Shown piece by piece: positions 42,961 to 54,117 of a DNA stretch of 64,000 bases (positions within the stretch are counted from its first letter, which is position 1; each line of letters opens with the position of its first letter). The translations under genes and the position numbers were made by a program. Source of the stretch: Cepaea nemoralis. Taxonomy: Eukaryota > Mollusca > Gastropoda > Stylommatophora > Helicidae. The notes below the pieces were generated by a model, which had not been told where the DNA came from, did not search any database, and saw nothing but the letters and a program-made list of their open reading frames with translations. The stretch spans positions 611,813 through 675,812 of the forward strand of contig JACEFZ010024506.1 of the NCBI GenBank assembly GCA_014155875.1. The letters run 5' to 3'.

Positions 42961-44344
42961 ATGAAGCCCATAAACTGGCACTCTCCCGCTGTTTATTGTT
43001 CACCTCGACACCGCAATATACAAGAGGAACGTGAGATTAGGTTGGATAGATGCAGCCAACACGTCCCTCCATTAGCATGCGTTCTCAATCAATTCCACCG
43101 CTGATTGCCTTCCTTGCCTCTTTGACAACCAGCGATCTCTCCTGTTATCTTCTCCATTCATTATCGTTTTAGAGTATAACTAATGCAGAATAACTTGTTC
43201 TAATGTGCACACTCGTCTGTCTATTGTTGGATCTCATTCACGGATTAGATCTTGGTCTTGTATTCAGTATCCATGATTTACACGTATACAGAATTATTTA
43301 ACGTCCTAAAACTCGCCTCTTCCCCACGCCTTGAGTCGTATTGAGTACATGGTTAGATATATTTTATGGATTGCTACTTGATGGATGTCAGTATTAAGCC
43401 GACCACTCTTACGTCCCAGAAAACTTCGAAATACCAATTGTGTACTGGTCCTACCTCTGAATTCAGGCCAGTTACTAGAACTTCTCGCAGAGAATTATTC
43501 TTCTGCGTTCATTCGGAGTTTTTCGGACGTGATTGCGTTGTGCCTGTTTACAACAGAGTTGCGTTCTTGCGCCGTTAGGCCGACACATCCAACTTCTGCG
43601 GGTACATATATGTAGATGTATCAAGTCTTTTTAGGCTTTCGTTAGTCGCGTTTCCAACTTCTCGGCAAAGGGTTGGCCCATTATGCTTAGTCACTGCGCT
43701 TGTGAATATCACACAAAATACTCCTCACTGCCCCATGTGAAAAGTGGAACAGACAGGAGTCTCTACAAACCAACATCCCGAACATACATGCTACGCATAG
43801 TGGTTTGCATTGTGTGTGCTGACGAAGTCTTTTGCCTATTGTCACGTGTAATCGTTCTTGTAAAGCTGATGAACTCGGCTCTTCATTTGGTGATTTAGCT
43901 CCAGAATTGCCAGTGCATGCACATCTCAAAGGCAATCTCATTGCATATACTGCAGTAGGTAGTGTAAAGTGTGTAAGTGTTAGGTCTTTACATACACTAG
44001 ATCGTGTCATAATGAGATGGGATGGCCATTTCAATGTTTCATTTCATACTCTTCTTTGGTTGCCACGCAATATATTATTATAAATGATCCGATACCCAAT
44101 TTTAAGAGGAAGGCTCGGTGGTCTCCAGGGGCATGCCGACTTTGACAAATGCTGTCGCTACTGGAATTTAACATGTCTGGGTTGTTAGCATGTTATCCAC
44201 AACGACGCACACAAACAGCCTTCCTCTTCTAATTGTTGATGCTTGATCTGTAGAAGACATAGGAATTGTGGGTCTCCAATGTTATCTTAAATAAGTTAAT
44301 CGGTACAGTTAATCTCTGGACATCATAACATGTGGGGGGTGCCT
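42961..44344. other. Gene-free stretch
   Basis: Several overlapping frames of 70-115 codons on both strands (43366-44083) show no motif, splice pattern or clear coding composition. I see no repeat unit. Confidence 0.35.
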
Positions 44345-44830
44345 TGATGAGAGTAGAACGAGTCAACATGGCGAAGGTAACCTTTAGCTAGATAAAAAAC
44401 ATACTGACCAATAAAACGTCATTCAACACCGAGAAAAAGTGTCGAGGTGCTACATAGAACGTGTACTTTTGTATGGATGTGAAGCGTGGACGAGCAAACA
44501 AGCTGAGAAACATGTGATGGCTGTGGAAATGTGGTTTCTGGGGAAACTGCAAAGAAAACCAACGACCAAATCCAAGAAACAAACGAAAACTGTTAACTGA
44601 TTAGAGAAATTAGCCGTAGACAGTCACAAATTTTTGGATATGTTATAAGGAATAAATTAGAGAACTTTGTGAAAACTGGCAAGATAGATGGGAATAGAAT
44701 AAAGGGAAGCTTAAGTAAATACCTGGATGGCATGACCACGTGGCATGGCTGAGACAATAACACTGAGTTGATCCACGACTCTGGCGAAACATGACCGCCC
44801 ACACTTACCGGCATGGCGCATTATGATGAA
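44345..44830 (+). mobile_element. LINE family B remnant
   Basis: Across frames: KNILTNKTSFNTEKK, VLLYGCEAWTSKQAEKHVMA and VEMWFLGKLQRKPT, then IPGWHDHVAW and the terminal cgactctggcgaaacatgac, cggcatggcgcattatgat. These are the C-terminal end motifs of an endonuclease/reverse-transcriptase LINE. Many stops. It lies 330 bp upstream of the putative gene exon at 45161. Confidence 0.75.
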
Positions 44831-45160
44831 TGTTATCTAATATCTTGAAGTTCGATTCCCATCTACTATTTTAAGTTATTTAACCTATGTGCATGCCTTT
44901 TTGTTACTCTCTTGCTGTGATTTTTTTTCCCAAGAGCTTTTTTTTTTTTTTTCAGTTTCACCTCTTCTGTAAATATTCAATGCATATGCCTAAAACTATT
45001 TTGTTACGAAACAGATACATAAGCCTCGAACGGCTTGTATCTGCAGCAAAGAACCTCAATGGCTCGGAATGCTGAAGAATAATATGCCTAAAACAATCAA
45101 GTTTTATACAAATATAATTTGCATTTGTAAACGTTTGTGCAAACATATTTTGTTTTCCAG

Positions 45161-45191
45161 ATTTATCAAAATTCTTGTCGGTTGAGGAGAA
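45161..45191 (+). other. Spliced 5' untranslated segment of the large gene
   Basis: An acceptor, attttgttttccag, ends at 45160. Between it and the ATG the reading frame meets TGA at 45183, so translation cannot enter from an upstream exon in this frame. This supports the ATG at 45192 as the start, with an untranslated upstream exon not identified here. Confidence 0.55.
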
Positions 45192-47821
45192 ATGGATCTG
45201 TCAAATGTTTGCCACCAGGCATTTCTGTTCCATGTAGAGCCTGTAGACAGTATGCTGCACTTTGACATCTCGGATCCCTCATTCTCCTTCCCGCCTTTAG
45301 CTGCCACAAGGAAAACAGCCAGTCTCCTGAACCAGTTAACTCCAAAATTCGTTCGGAGACTACAACCACGTAACGTATTTTCAAACATTGATCCTTACCA
45401 ACCATTGAACTATTCTCATCCATTCGGTCCAAACTACGATGACATGGCAAGTAACCCAATGTGGGGACATTTCCCTGCGCTTATACGTAGACCCGAATAT
45501 ATTAATCGGGAAATTATCTGTAAATCGAATGCAAGAAAATTTGATTTATCACGCAAGTTTCCGATGAACCATTTCCATCCATTGAGCTTGAATCTTAGCG
45601 CTAGAGAACTTATCCCAAAGTTGAGAAATGGTCCTACAGCTTTAATGAAACCTGAGTATAAGAATACGAGAAAGGTTGTCCATAAACCACTTCTACACAA
45701 GACGACCGTAATCCGTAATTCAACAAAACCAGATAGCCAAGGCGATCTCGTTAAACCGCATCCTGGAGAGGCGGATTATAAATCAAAGTGGACCTATCTT
45801 GCTTCAATGTCTAGTAAAACTGAGACAGGGAATAAGAAACAGAAGAAGAATGCAAAGAAACTGGATCGGGTTCCTACATGTAGAACTGAAAAACCAACAA
45901 GCTATGCTAATGTTTTAAAACTAAACAGTGACAGCATGGAAGGGAAGCCAGAGTCGGGAAGTGGCACTGCTGGTGTGGGTGACAATAAACACAGAGGTAA
46001 GAACTTGCAAACTGGTAGTACGAAAGCAGGGGAAGCGGGTGTCGAATGTTGTCTCGACAAACCATTGAGTTATGCTGAGCGATTGAAACTGAGCATTCAT
46101 TCCAGGAAATTGCAGTCAGAATGTGATGCAGCTAGTCAAGGAAATGAACAGATGGATAATGCAACATGTAATCCTAACAAACCATTGACCAATACTGATC
46201 CAGTAAAATTAATCCCCGGAGCGGTAGGATTTAAATCATCGGAAGGAACCCATTCTTCAGTTTTGAGAAAAACTGCGAAGAGGAATAAGAAACGGAAGAC
46301 TAATGCAAAGAAAGCAAAGGCTAATGCAAAGATACTAGCGAATATTCCAACAAACACTCCTGAAGAACCAAGCTTTGATGTTTTAACACTAATGAATGAC
46401 TTCACGGCACTGCAGTCTGTGTCTGAAAATACCTATGTTAATTCACGTGACAATGACCAGTGCGATGAAAATTGTGAAACTCGTGGTGAAAATCCATCTG
46501 AGACTGATTCAGAATATTATGCCGAAAAATCACTGAGCTCTGCTGAACGACTGAAACTGAATATTGGCGCCGGTAATTTGCAGTCAGAATGTGAACATAT
46601 TTCAGCTGGTTCAGGAGAAACAAATGACGGGGACCATAGACATACAGCTGGTAAAATTAACGAGCAGAAGATAGAGCATTTACCATATAACCCAGACGGA
46701 CTGATTTGTCATAGTCAACCCAAACAGAGCTCCACCACCGAGGAATGTCCGGTATACACAAACACAAATGCGAATATAGAATCGTGTTCAGAAACAGGGC
46801 TAAGTGAACAGTTTACGCCAGTTCAAGAATTTGTAAGCTCTGCAGCGGAAACGACATGCATTGACCCAGGGCAACATTCTCCAATGTCTTCAGGTTTCGA
46901 GTTAAACGATAGTTTACGACACCTGAACCAAGCAACCACCACTGGATCGCCATTGCAAGAATATCAGTCACCAAATCAGTCGCCAGTACGGGTAGTACTA
47001 ATGCAGGATAAATTTTCAAGCCCAGCAAACGAAACATCTGCAGACGAACTGGGACAACGTTCTGCAATGTTTTCAGATTTCAAGTTAAACGATACTATAG
47101 AACACCCGAACCAAACAAAGACTCCTGAATCTCCTCCATTGCAAGAATATCAAATGTCACAAAGTCAGTCGCCAGTACAGAACAAAATGGCAGTTCTAAT
47201 GCAGGATAAACTTGCTTGTCCAGCAGCCGAAACATTCACAGACAATGACCCGTGGCAACTTTCTGCAATATTTTCAGATTTCGAGGTAAACGATAGTTTA
47301 GAACATCCGAATCGAGCAAAGATCCCTGAATCTCCCCCACTGGGAGAATATCAAATGTGTCACAATCAATCGCCAGTACGGAACAAAATGGCATTACTAA
47401 TGCAAAATAAATGTTCTACTCCTGCAGCCGAAACGTCCATAGACAACAGTAACCTGGGACAACTTTCTGAAATGTCTTCAGATTTCGAGTTCAGCGATAG
47501 TTTAGAACACCCGAACCAAGCAATGACCCCTGAATCTCCTCTACTACAAGAATATCAAATGTCACATCAGTCGCCAGCACGGAGCACAAATTCAGTACTA
47601 ATGCCAAATAAATGCCCTACAGCAGCCGAAACATTCACAGGCTACAGCGACCCGGAACAACCTTTTGCAGCGTCTTCGGATTATTTCGAGTTATACAATA
47701 GTTTACAACATATGAACCAAGCTATCACACCTGAATCTCATCCTTTCCAAGAATATCAGTCACAAAAGCAGACGACAGTACGGAGCATAATGGCATTACT
47801 AATGGAAAATTCTTCATTCAT
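45192..47821 (+). CDS. Large first coding exon of an unrecognised host gene
   Basis: Open for 2.63 kb, far beyond chance in this AT-rich DNA. The ATG context gagaaATGG is favourable. Residues 1-200 are rich in Pro, Asn and Arg (MDLSNVCHQAFLFHVEP; SLNLSARELIPKL near 131 loosely resembles a PAM2 peptide). Two basic stretches near 210-225 (NKKQKKNAKK) and 360-380 (KRNKKRKTNAKKAKANAK) could be nuclear signals. A KPLSYAERLKLS motif recurs about five times between residues 235 and 465. From about 548 to 876 there are five diverged modules of 61-69 residues with AAET, SDFELNDSLEHPNQ, TPESPPLQEYQ and NKMALLMQNK. The exon ends in phase 2 at a consensus donor GTAAGT (47822). Without splicing the frame would stop three bases later. 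Family unknown; largely disordered by composition. Confidence 0.7.
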
Positions 47822-48317
47822 GTAAGTGTTCTATCTCAATTCATTTACATTTTGCATCTTCTGTCCCGTGTTCTTTTTTAATGTTCGTGTGAAACTTATA
47901 ACAGATATGTCTATATATATATGACTTGAGCAAAGAACACTTTGTTCTATTTCTTATATTCGAATATATTTTTTTTTCTATTTGACATTGATATACTTAT
48001 TGGAATAATATTGGTATATCAATATCAGCCTATATTTGTCTCTAATTTTCTTATCCGTGTGTTTTTAAGTGTTCCTCTTTCGTTTGATTTTCTGACTTTG
48101 TTATTCTAAGGTTTTCTCAGTGTGTTCTATCTAGCTCGCTCTTTCATCTCTTGGATTGCAATGGTACACATGTAGTAGTGATTTGTTTCTAGTGAAATCT
48201 TTACAGGAAACAGACGTCTTCAAGCCCTGTTTCCACACTGTTTCACGTGGACTATCTTCATTGTTAGTTGAACATCTTATTTCAGTCTTGCATGGCTGAA
48301 GGTGATCGCTTCTCTTG

Positions 48318-48465
48318 AGTCCTGTTTCTAGACATAATCACACACTTGAGTCCTATTTTCTAGACATATTCACCCACTAGAGTCCTGTTTTCTAGACATA
48401 TTCACCTAGTCCTGTTTTCTACACATATTCATCCAATATAATCCTTTCTAGAAATATTCTTCTAA
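48318..48465. repeat. Small minisatellite, four to five units of about 36 bp
   Basis: gagtcctgttttctagacat followed by attcaccca recurs with shortened copies. Confidence 0.8.
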
Positions 48466-48618
48466 TAGCTTCACACACCCAGACACATACATTTTTGAGG
48501 TACCCTTAAGCCCTTAAACACATACACATGCACGGGTACTAATTTTCATTAATAGTAGTGATAAGTAGACGTTAAGAGAACACATAGATAATAAACATTG
48601 AAATCTAAAGTTACCATA

Positions 48619-49150
48619 TTAGGAGTACACACTCAAGTGCCATGCCAGCTGGCGTAGTCGTTCATGGCTCTTCAGTTCTCGGTCTTTGGTGTTCTGGATC
48701 AACTCTGCTGATATTCCTCCATGCCACCGTCTCAATCCATCCAGCATCATTTCTCTTGGTCTGCCTCTGCCTCTCTTTCCCTCGATCTTTAAAGTTGTCA
48801 CGATGTTCTCCAGTGCCTCTCTTCTCACCACATGACCCAAAAAAGCTGTTTTTCTTTCTTATTGTTGTATATAGTGTTCTAGTTTCATTGGCATTTTTCA
48901 GGCAATCGTTAGTTACTCTGGCAGTTCAAGGAATTCGCAATATTCGTCTCAAAAACCACATCTCTGTTGCTTCTAAGTTCTTCCTAATTTGTTCTTTTAC
49001 ATTCCAAGATTCACTGCCATTCAGCAAAACTGGTTCTATATAGATATAATATAGCATTTCAGCACTCTTTCTTACATTCATTGATAGTGAATTACTGCAT
49101 AAGATACTCTTGATTTTCTAAAATGCGGCTTTTGCCAGCCCTATTCTGCT
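48619..49150 (-). mobile_element. LINE family A remnant
   Basis: Minus strand, in order: IRLAKAAF, SMNVRKSAEMLYYIYIEPVL, NGSESWNVKEQIRKNLEATE, MWFLRRILRIP, then GKRGRGRPREMMLDGLRRWH and HERLRQLAWHL. The last 73 codons (48619-48840) are open; upstream frames are broken. This is the clearest copy of family A. Confidence 0.82.
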
Positions 49151-49489
49151 CTTAATCTATGTTGTACATCTTTACTAGATAATATAAAGCCTGAAAGTTA
49201 TAGTTAGTATTTTGTAATTCGAACTAATCGCCTACAGACATCGACTCGCTTTAACAATGCTGTTTCTGTGTTCTACAAAAGTATTAACCAATCATGTCTC
49301 TTAAATTGTCTTAACACATTATAACCCGCATTACGGCTCGATGTGTTTGCATGCTTATTAGACCTGCGCTTCGTTAGTATACAAATATCTATAGTGCTAC
49401 AATGGCTAGATGCCCATTATGCCCTTACTCCATAGATGTTAGTTCAGGTGGATGATCAACCTGGTTAAGTTTTTGGTGATGCTGAATTA

Positions 49490-49620
49490 GCCTTGAGTCG
49501 AAGTTCTTATAGCGAGGTGCTGTCATCTGGAGAAAAGTTCGAGTCCTAGTATGGTAAATATAATCTTCAATTTTAATGTAGTCTATTGTGTCCTCTAATC
49601 TTTAGTTATTATTCTTCTGT
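49490..49620 (+). repeat. SINE family II copy (degenerate)
   Basis: tgagtcgaagttcttatagc, gaggtgctgtcatctggag, gttcgagtcctag (B-box position) and the tail gtctattgtgtcctctaatc follow the order of the copy at 31590-31740. Confidence 0.6.
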
Positions 49621-49737
49621 TGACAATCAATACATGTTAGCTAAAATGTTAATATATCATTTGCCTAGTTTGACATTTTTTCACCAAACATATACAATGA
49701 ATGCACCGCTTTGAATTTGTTTCATTTCTGGAATATC

Positions 49738-49815
49738 AATCAATCAATCATGTGCCATGCCGGAAAGCGTGGGCGGTCATGACTCGCCATTTCACTCGAT
49801 CACCAGTGTCGTGGA
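49738..49815 (-). mobile_element. LINE family B tail fragment
   Basis: (caat)n followed by catgtgccatgccggaaagc, gtgggcggtcatgactcgcc and atcaccagtgtcgtggatc: the reverse of the family B end, again with an (attg)n tail. Confidence 0.8.
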
Positions 49816-49877
49816 TCATATATATATCCCAACGTTAATTATATTTTGAATATTTGAACAATGAAGACAGATTGCAC

Positions 49878-50130
49878 TTTTTTTTTGGGGGGGGGGGGGG
49901 TGGTTGCGCTCGCTCGCTTTGAACTCAAGCGTAGTCCATACACACTACTTCCAGTAGTGCTGGATTGGATTTTGCATGTGGATTAGCTTTCCCTATTAAG
50001 TGTCCCTCACCATCAGGCGAAAACACTCCGATTTGGTACTTGTAATTTACGGCCTCCAAGTTATGGACGACAGGTCAACATTTTTTCCAACTGTCCGGTG
50101 TAGGGGTTGAACCCCTTACCTCTGTATTTC
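49878..50130 (-). repeat. SINE family IV copy
   Basis: T9-G14 run at 49878-49900, then gaactcaagcgtagtccata, accatcaggcgaa, gacgacaggtcaacattttt and gtaggggttgaacccctta, as in 32395-32775. Truncated within the tRNA-like head. Confidence 0.7.
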
Positions 50131-50404
50131 AGTTCGACAAATTCAACGTTTTGCTGTTTTGGCTTGGAGTATGCATCTAGTGAGGCGATGAGATATGCAG
50201 GCAAAAGGTTGTGCAACATGTTATCGTATTCAAATTCACAACGAGGAAACGATTATATTGAATATTATGCGTACTCATCAAATAATCTCGGAATAGGTTT
50301 GCTAAAAAGTTTATAGTAATGATTTCGTAAATGAATCCGTAAAAAGTTTCTTGCTGACTGGCATAGGATAGCGTGCTTCTCATCTTGCGATCTCTAATAT
50401 TCAT
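50131..50404. other. Gene-free stretch
   Basis: Short frames only; nothing recognised. Confidence 0.3.
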
Positions 50405-50620
50405 TCATGTGCTGTGCCGATAAGTGAGGGCGGTCATGTTTCGCCATCTCACGCGATCAGCAGAGTCGTGGATCAACTAGGGTGTTCTTGTCTCGAAAAT
50501 ACCACGTGGCCAAGGCATCATGGTATTTACTTGTCTACCCCTTGTTTCTTCCCCTCGATCTTGCCAGTTGTCACTAAGTTCTCCCATTTAGGATCAACAT
50601 GCATCAATTCGTATGGCTCC
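50405..50620 (-). mobile_element. LINE family B remnant
   Basis: tgtgctgtgccgataagtga, gggcggtcatgtttcgccat and cagagtcgtggatcaactag are the reverse of the family B end; the coding piece upstream continues to about 50620 (cttgccagttgtcactaagt). Confidence 0.7.
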
Positions 50621-50869
50621 CTCTGTGCCATGACACAAGACTAACGAGGATTGTGTCTTGCTCTCTTCCTCTTTCCACAACCTTCCATTAGTCATGTTCA
50701 TGATATGGCCAAAATGACTGCCTCTTTCTGATGTTTGTGATATGTTGACTGTGTCAAAGCCTCCCTCAAAATGTCCAGATCATTCATTCTTGCTATCCAA
50801 GGAATATAAGCATTCAACAAAATCTCCAAAGCTCCCATGGATTGGTTTTTTTTCTCGCTTATTTACTAG

Positions 50870-50985
50870 TTCAGAAGTCGAGGGCAGTGAAGTAAATATC
50901 TTGATGCCTTCGCCACGGTGTATGGTCGAGACAAGAACACTGAACTGATCCTCGATTCTGGTGATCGAGTGCTGACCGATATATC
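50870..50985 (+). mobile_element. LINE family B fragment
   Basis: Reads KYLDAFATVYGRDKNTELIL and DSGDRVLT in one frame, matching W-H-G-x-D-E-T-x-I-E-L-I-H-D-S-G-D-R in the copy at 54128-54319. Confidence 0.6.
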
Positions 50986-51004
50986 ACAAGTGTTCATTTT
51001 TAGC

Positions 51005-51200
51005 ATATCATTTGACAGGACATTGCAGTCAACACCAGCATTTTTCAGCTGCTGTCTTGGCAAGTTTTACGTTTAGTAGTTTGCCATTGCTTTCTGAACG
51101 ACCGGCTCACATACCAAATCTCGCGCAGCTGTGTTTCGTACGTGGGTATACGTGATTACGAAAAACGTCCTTAACGCCTTCGCCAAGGAGTGAGATGAGT
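51005..51200 (-). repeat. SINE family I copy
   Basis: gacaggacattgcagtcaac, ggcaagttttacgtttagta and gccattgctttctgaacgac are the reverse body, followed by a degenerate head. Confidence 0.7.
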
Positions 51201-51560
51201 TCAGGATTAGCAGCCATATATTACAACTGGTTATGTGTAACATTCAAGAATTCTTGTTTTCTAACTTGACATGACAAGACTTATTGCATAAAACGTTCAT
51301 CTGACAGAATGCTATGTTGCTCCCTGTTCTGTTCCTCTGTAATGCATCTTTTACCATGTTATGTGTGTGTCTAGCTAGATATTTGGATTTCTGGACTTTC
51401 CCGTAAACATGTAGGCAGCAATGTTATTCATTGGTGTGCATAGTTCTTCGTTGCTAAACTAGTTCACGACACCGATAAAGTATAATCAGTATCATATATA
51501 TTATTACCACCAATCATCTGAGAATATTTTTGTTAGCACAATGGCTAAAAAGACGCTTAA
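51201..51560. other. Gene-free stretch
   Basis: AT-rich, nothing recognised. Confidence 0.3.
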
Positions 51561-51561
51561 A

Positions 51562-51775
51562 AGTCGACAGGGTCGACTTCATTGCACCGGGTTTTATCCC
51601 ATATGGCTCGGTCTCTTTCCGCAGAACGGAAAGCGTCGCACAAAGCACAAGCTCCGTAGCTTTTAGCGACGACCCACAGTCTCCGAACATTTAACTCGTA
51701 AACCGAAGGGTGCAGCCCGGAATCGAACCCACAACCTTCGGAGCACGAGTCAAACGGCTTGACCACTGCGCCACA
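51562..51775 (-). repeat. SINE family III copy, tRNA-headed
   Basis: On the minus strand it begins gtggcgcagtggtcaagccg (A box) and has gtgggttcgattccgg (B box) 30 bases on, followed by a tRNA-unrelated body (cggagactgtgggtcgtcgc and so on). No aminoacyl-stem pairing is kept, so it is a SINE and not a tRNA gene. The frames of 65 and 92 codons across it are spurious. Confidence 0.8.
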
Positions 51776-51834
51776 GAACGATTTAGCAGCAATTGGTAGC
51801 CAAAAATGCGGTAATTTTTTTTCTCTGCACAACA

Positions 51835-52300
51835 ATCAATATTCATTAACAATACAATATTCACTGAATATTTATTAATGTACAACAATTACCACCAATA
51901 TTCATTGAATATTTATTTCTGGACAACATTCAATATTCATTGAATATTTATCTATTTACAGCAAAGATGACCAATAGTCATTGAAAATTGATTTCTGTAC
52001 AACATACATTACCACTATTCATTTAATATTTACTTATATGTAACAGTTGAGTTAAGAATCGACATCACTGCACGCAGGACATTCCCATACGTGCTCCGTC
52101 CCCTCGTTCTATATGCATATTCTATTTGTAACAAACATTACCAATATTAGCTGAATATGTAGTTCTATACAACAAAGGTTACCATTATTCATTAAATATT
52201 TATTTCTATACAATTACCAATATGCATTGAATATTTGTTTCTATACAACAAACTTCACAAATTTTCATTGAATATTTATTTCATGAAACTGTTACCAATA
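51835..52300. repeat. Minisatellite of about 48 bp with palindromic AATATTCATTGAATATT core
   Basis: About nine diverged units with caatattcattgaatattta, tttctgtacaaca and aattacca. It ends only 20 bp before the splice acceptor at 52321. Positions 52025-52110 are a non-repeat insert. Confidence 0.85.
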
Positions 52301-52321
52301 TTCAACACGTTTTCCTTCCAG

Positions 52322-52733
52322 ACCCTGGAGGCCGTTGGTAAATCCTTGTATTGATCCTCCTGCGAACATATGTTGGTACGAACAACCTGACGGACATTCA
52401 CTGTCGGACTTAGAGGATGATAGTGATCCTAGCAGCGCAGATGACCTAGACTCGATGTCATCTTTAGACAGCAGTACATCTTCAGACAGCAGTACATCTT
52501 CAGACAGCAGTACATCTTCAGACAGCAGTACATCTTCAGACAGTGGTACATATACCCCAGGACTTGACATATCATATACAGAGAGTTTTCCGTCGTTATT
52601 TATTTACACTCCCCAATCACGGAAGATACAATCTGAAATATGGAGTTCTATGATGTCAGTCATGACTGGACAAACCAACCCTGGGGACGACATAATGCAG
52701 GAGCGAATTTCACTGTGGGATCATTTACTGTAA
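52322..52733 (+). CDS. Second coding exon of the large gene, acidic Ser/Asp tail
   Basis: Follows acceptor acgttttccttccag and starts with one base that completes a phase-2 codon, as the donor at 47822 requires. Frame: PWRPLVNPCIDPPANICWYE, SLSDLEDDSDPSSADDLDSM, five copies of an 18-bp repeat coding SSTSSD (about 52465-52550), then YTPGLDISYTESFPSLFIYT and SEIWSSMMSVMTG, ending DHLL and TAA. The tail is strongly acidic with many Ser-x-x-Asp/Glu sites of casein-kinase-2 type. A GTAAGC at 52748, 14 bp after the stop, could be a donor into a 3' untranslated exon. Product not recognised. Exon joining is inferred from phase and splice consensus only. Confidence 0.6.
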
Positions 52734-52747
52734 ATATTGACACAGAG

Positions 52748-52955
52748 GTAAGCAATCGTGTAATATTGATACTGGTATAATTATACAAAGTGGTTCGTGT
52801 ATTTTCTGTTTTAAAATCTATTGTAAGACGGGAGTGCAGAATCTTTGGGCACGTCTATCGTCCCCCAGATTTGACATGCATATAACATGAAGCACTAGGA
52901 AAAACAGGCAGACATAGAAATGAAATTGTTGCGAAACTATTAAGGCCACTAAGTC
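52748..52955. other. Gene-free stretch, possible further intron
   Basis: Begins GTAAGC after the stop codon. No other feature. Confidence 0.3.
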
Positions 52956-52959
52956 AATA

Positions 52960-53150
52960 CACACATTCATAATTATTGATTGGGGTTCGTAGAAGTAGAC
53001 ATTAGAGACCACACATAACATTGAGACCTGTGTAACCATGCCGAGACTGAACTACCTAGTTAACCATGCCGAGACTGGAACCTATCACCTCCAAATGACG
53101 ACATAGCCTCACTGCAGGAATCTGTAATTCGACATGTGGCCATCTGGACG
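52960..53150 (-). repeat. SINE family II copy with internal duplication
   Basis: aaccatgccgagactg occurs twice (53035, 53062), followed by cctatcacctccaaatgacg and gcctcactgcaggaatctg, the reverse of the family II head. Confidence 0.65.
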
Positions 53151-53317
53151 CCATCTAAGCTCTACTTGTTTCTTCTTCCTTGTAAGCGCTAATCTATACT
53201 TGTGAATTTGCTTAGGGAGAGATTGAGACACACAATGAGAGGGAGAGAGAGGTAAGAGGTCAGATGACATAGATAAGAGATGGAGAGTGTGTATAACGTT
53301 AGTTGGCATCCATCCAT

Positions 53318-53380
53318 GTGCCATGCCTATAAGCGTGGGCGGTCATGTTTTGCCATCTCACTCGATCACCAGAGTCGTTA
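53318..53380 (-). mobile_element. LINE family B tail fragment
   Basis: tgtgccatgcctataagcgt, gggcggtcatgttttgccat and cactcgatcaccagagtcgt: the reverse of the family B end, here without the (caat)n run. Confidence 0.7.
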
Positions 53381-53524
53381 GTTAGCAAATGATGTATTTA
53401 TAATGTAAATCACGCTTTAAAATAAATTTAACACTTATGTTCATTTAGTGCATGTAAGGTTATTTGCTAGAAGTAAACACGCAAATTTGTAGTTTTTTGG
53501 TTTTTGTTTATTCGTATATCTTTT

Positions 53525-53745
53525 ACAGGACATCGCTGTCAACATCAGCATCTTTCAGCTGATAATTTTCTTTGCAAGATTACGCTCAGTAGTTTGCCAT
53601 TGCTTTCTGAGCGACCGGCTCAATACCCCGTAAGTTACCGACGTGGAGGGAACCGCTACCGATTCTCGCGCAACGTCACGTTACTCACGAAAATATACGG
53701 GATTACGGAGAAAGTCGTGTAACCTCTGGACCAGGGAGCCCAGCA
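53525..53745 (-). repeat. SINE family I copy, long
   Basis: tacaggacatcgctgtcaac, attacgctcagtagtttgcc, attgctttctgagcgaccgg, then the head region ending gtgtaacctctggaccagg. Shares tacgggattacggag with 11500-11520 in opposite orientation. Confidence 0.75.
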
Positions 53746-54115
53746 AAGTTGTAGTTGGCTACTGATTATATAGATGATTGAGATGTCTAAGATTCACCAA
53801 GTGTCGCATATTTCCATAGCTCCTATCATTGCTGTCAACGGCCTCTTCGTTGTCCACAAATCCAGTATACACTGATTTTATTTCAGTATTCTGAGCGACT
53901 CTCTGGTCAGTGTGGAATGTTTGGTCGATTGACTTAGTTCAATTCTTGTTTGCCAATGCCATTCTTTGTTTCCAGAATGATCCTACTTCCCATGGACTGA
54001 CAGTAACATTCCTCTACAATCTTCACATTTGTGCAGGTCTCTTTCTTTGACACCCCCCACCAGATATATCTCCCCAGTCTGCTGGTAGTTTCAGTTTTCC
54101 CAGAACCTCTGTAAA
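53746..54115. other. Gene-free stretch
   Basis: Nothing clearly recognised; 54040-54110 on the minus strand might be decayed LINE coding sequence. Confidence 0.3.
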
Positions 54116-54117
54116 TC

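Larger units (their letters stand above)
47822..52321 (+). other. Putative 4.5-kb intron filled with repeats
   Basis: Begins GTAAGT and ends tttccttccag. Both ends leave the same phase, so the joined codon would be ATA. It contains a minisatellite (48318-48465), LINE A and B pieces, three SINE families and an AATATTC minisatellite, and no ORF that looks like an extra exon. 47880-48310 shows nothing besides AT-rich DNA. Confidence 0.6.
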
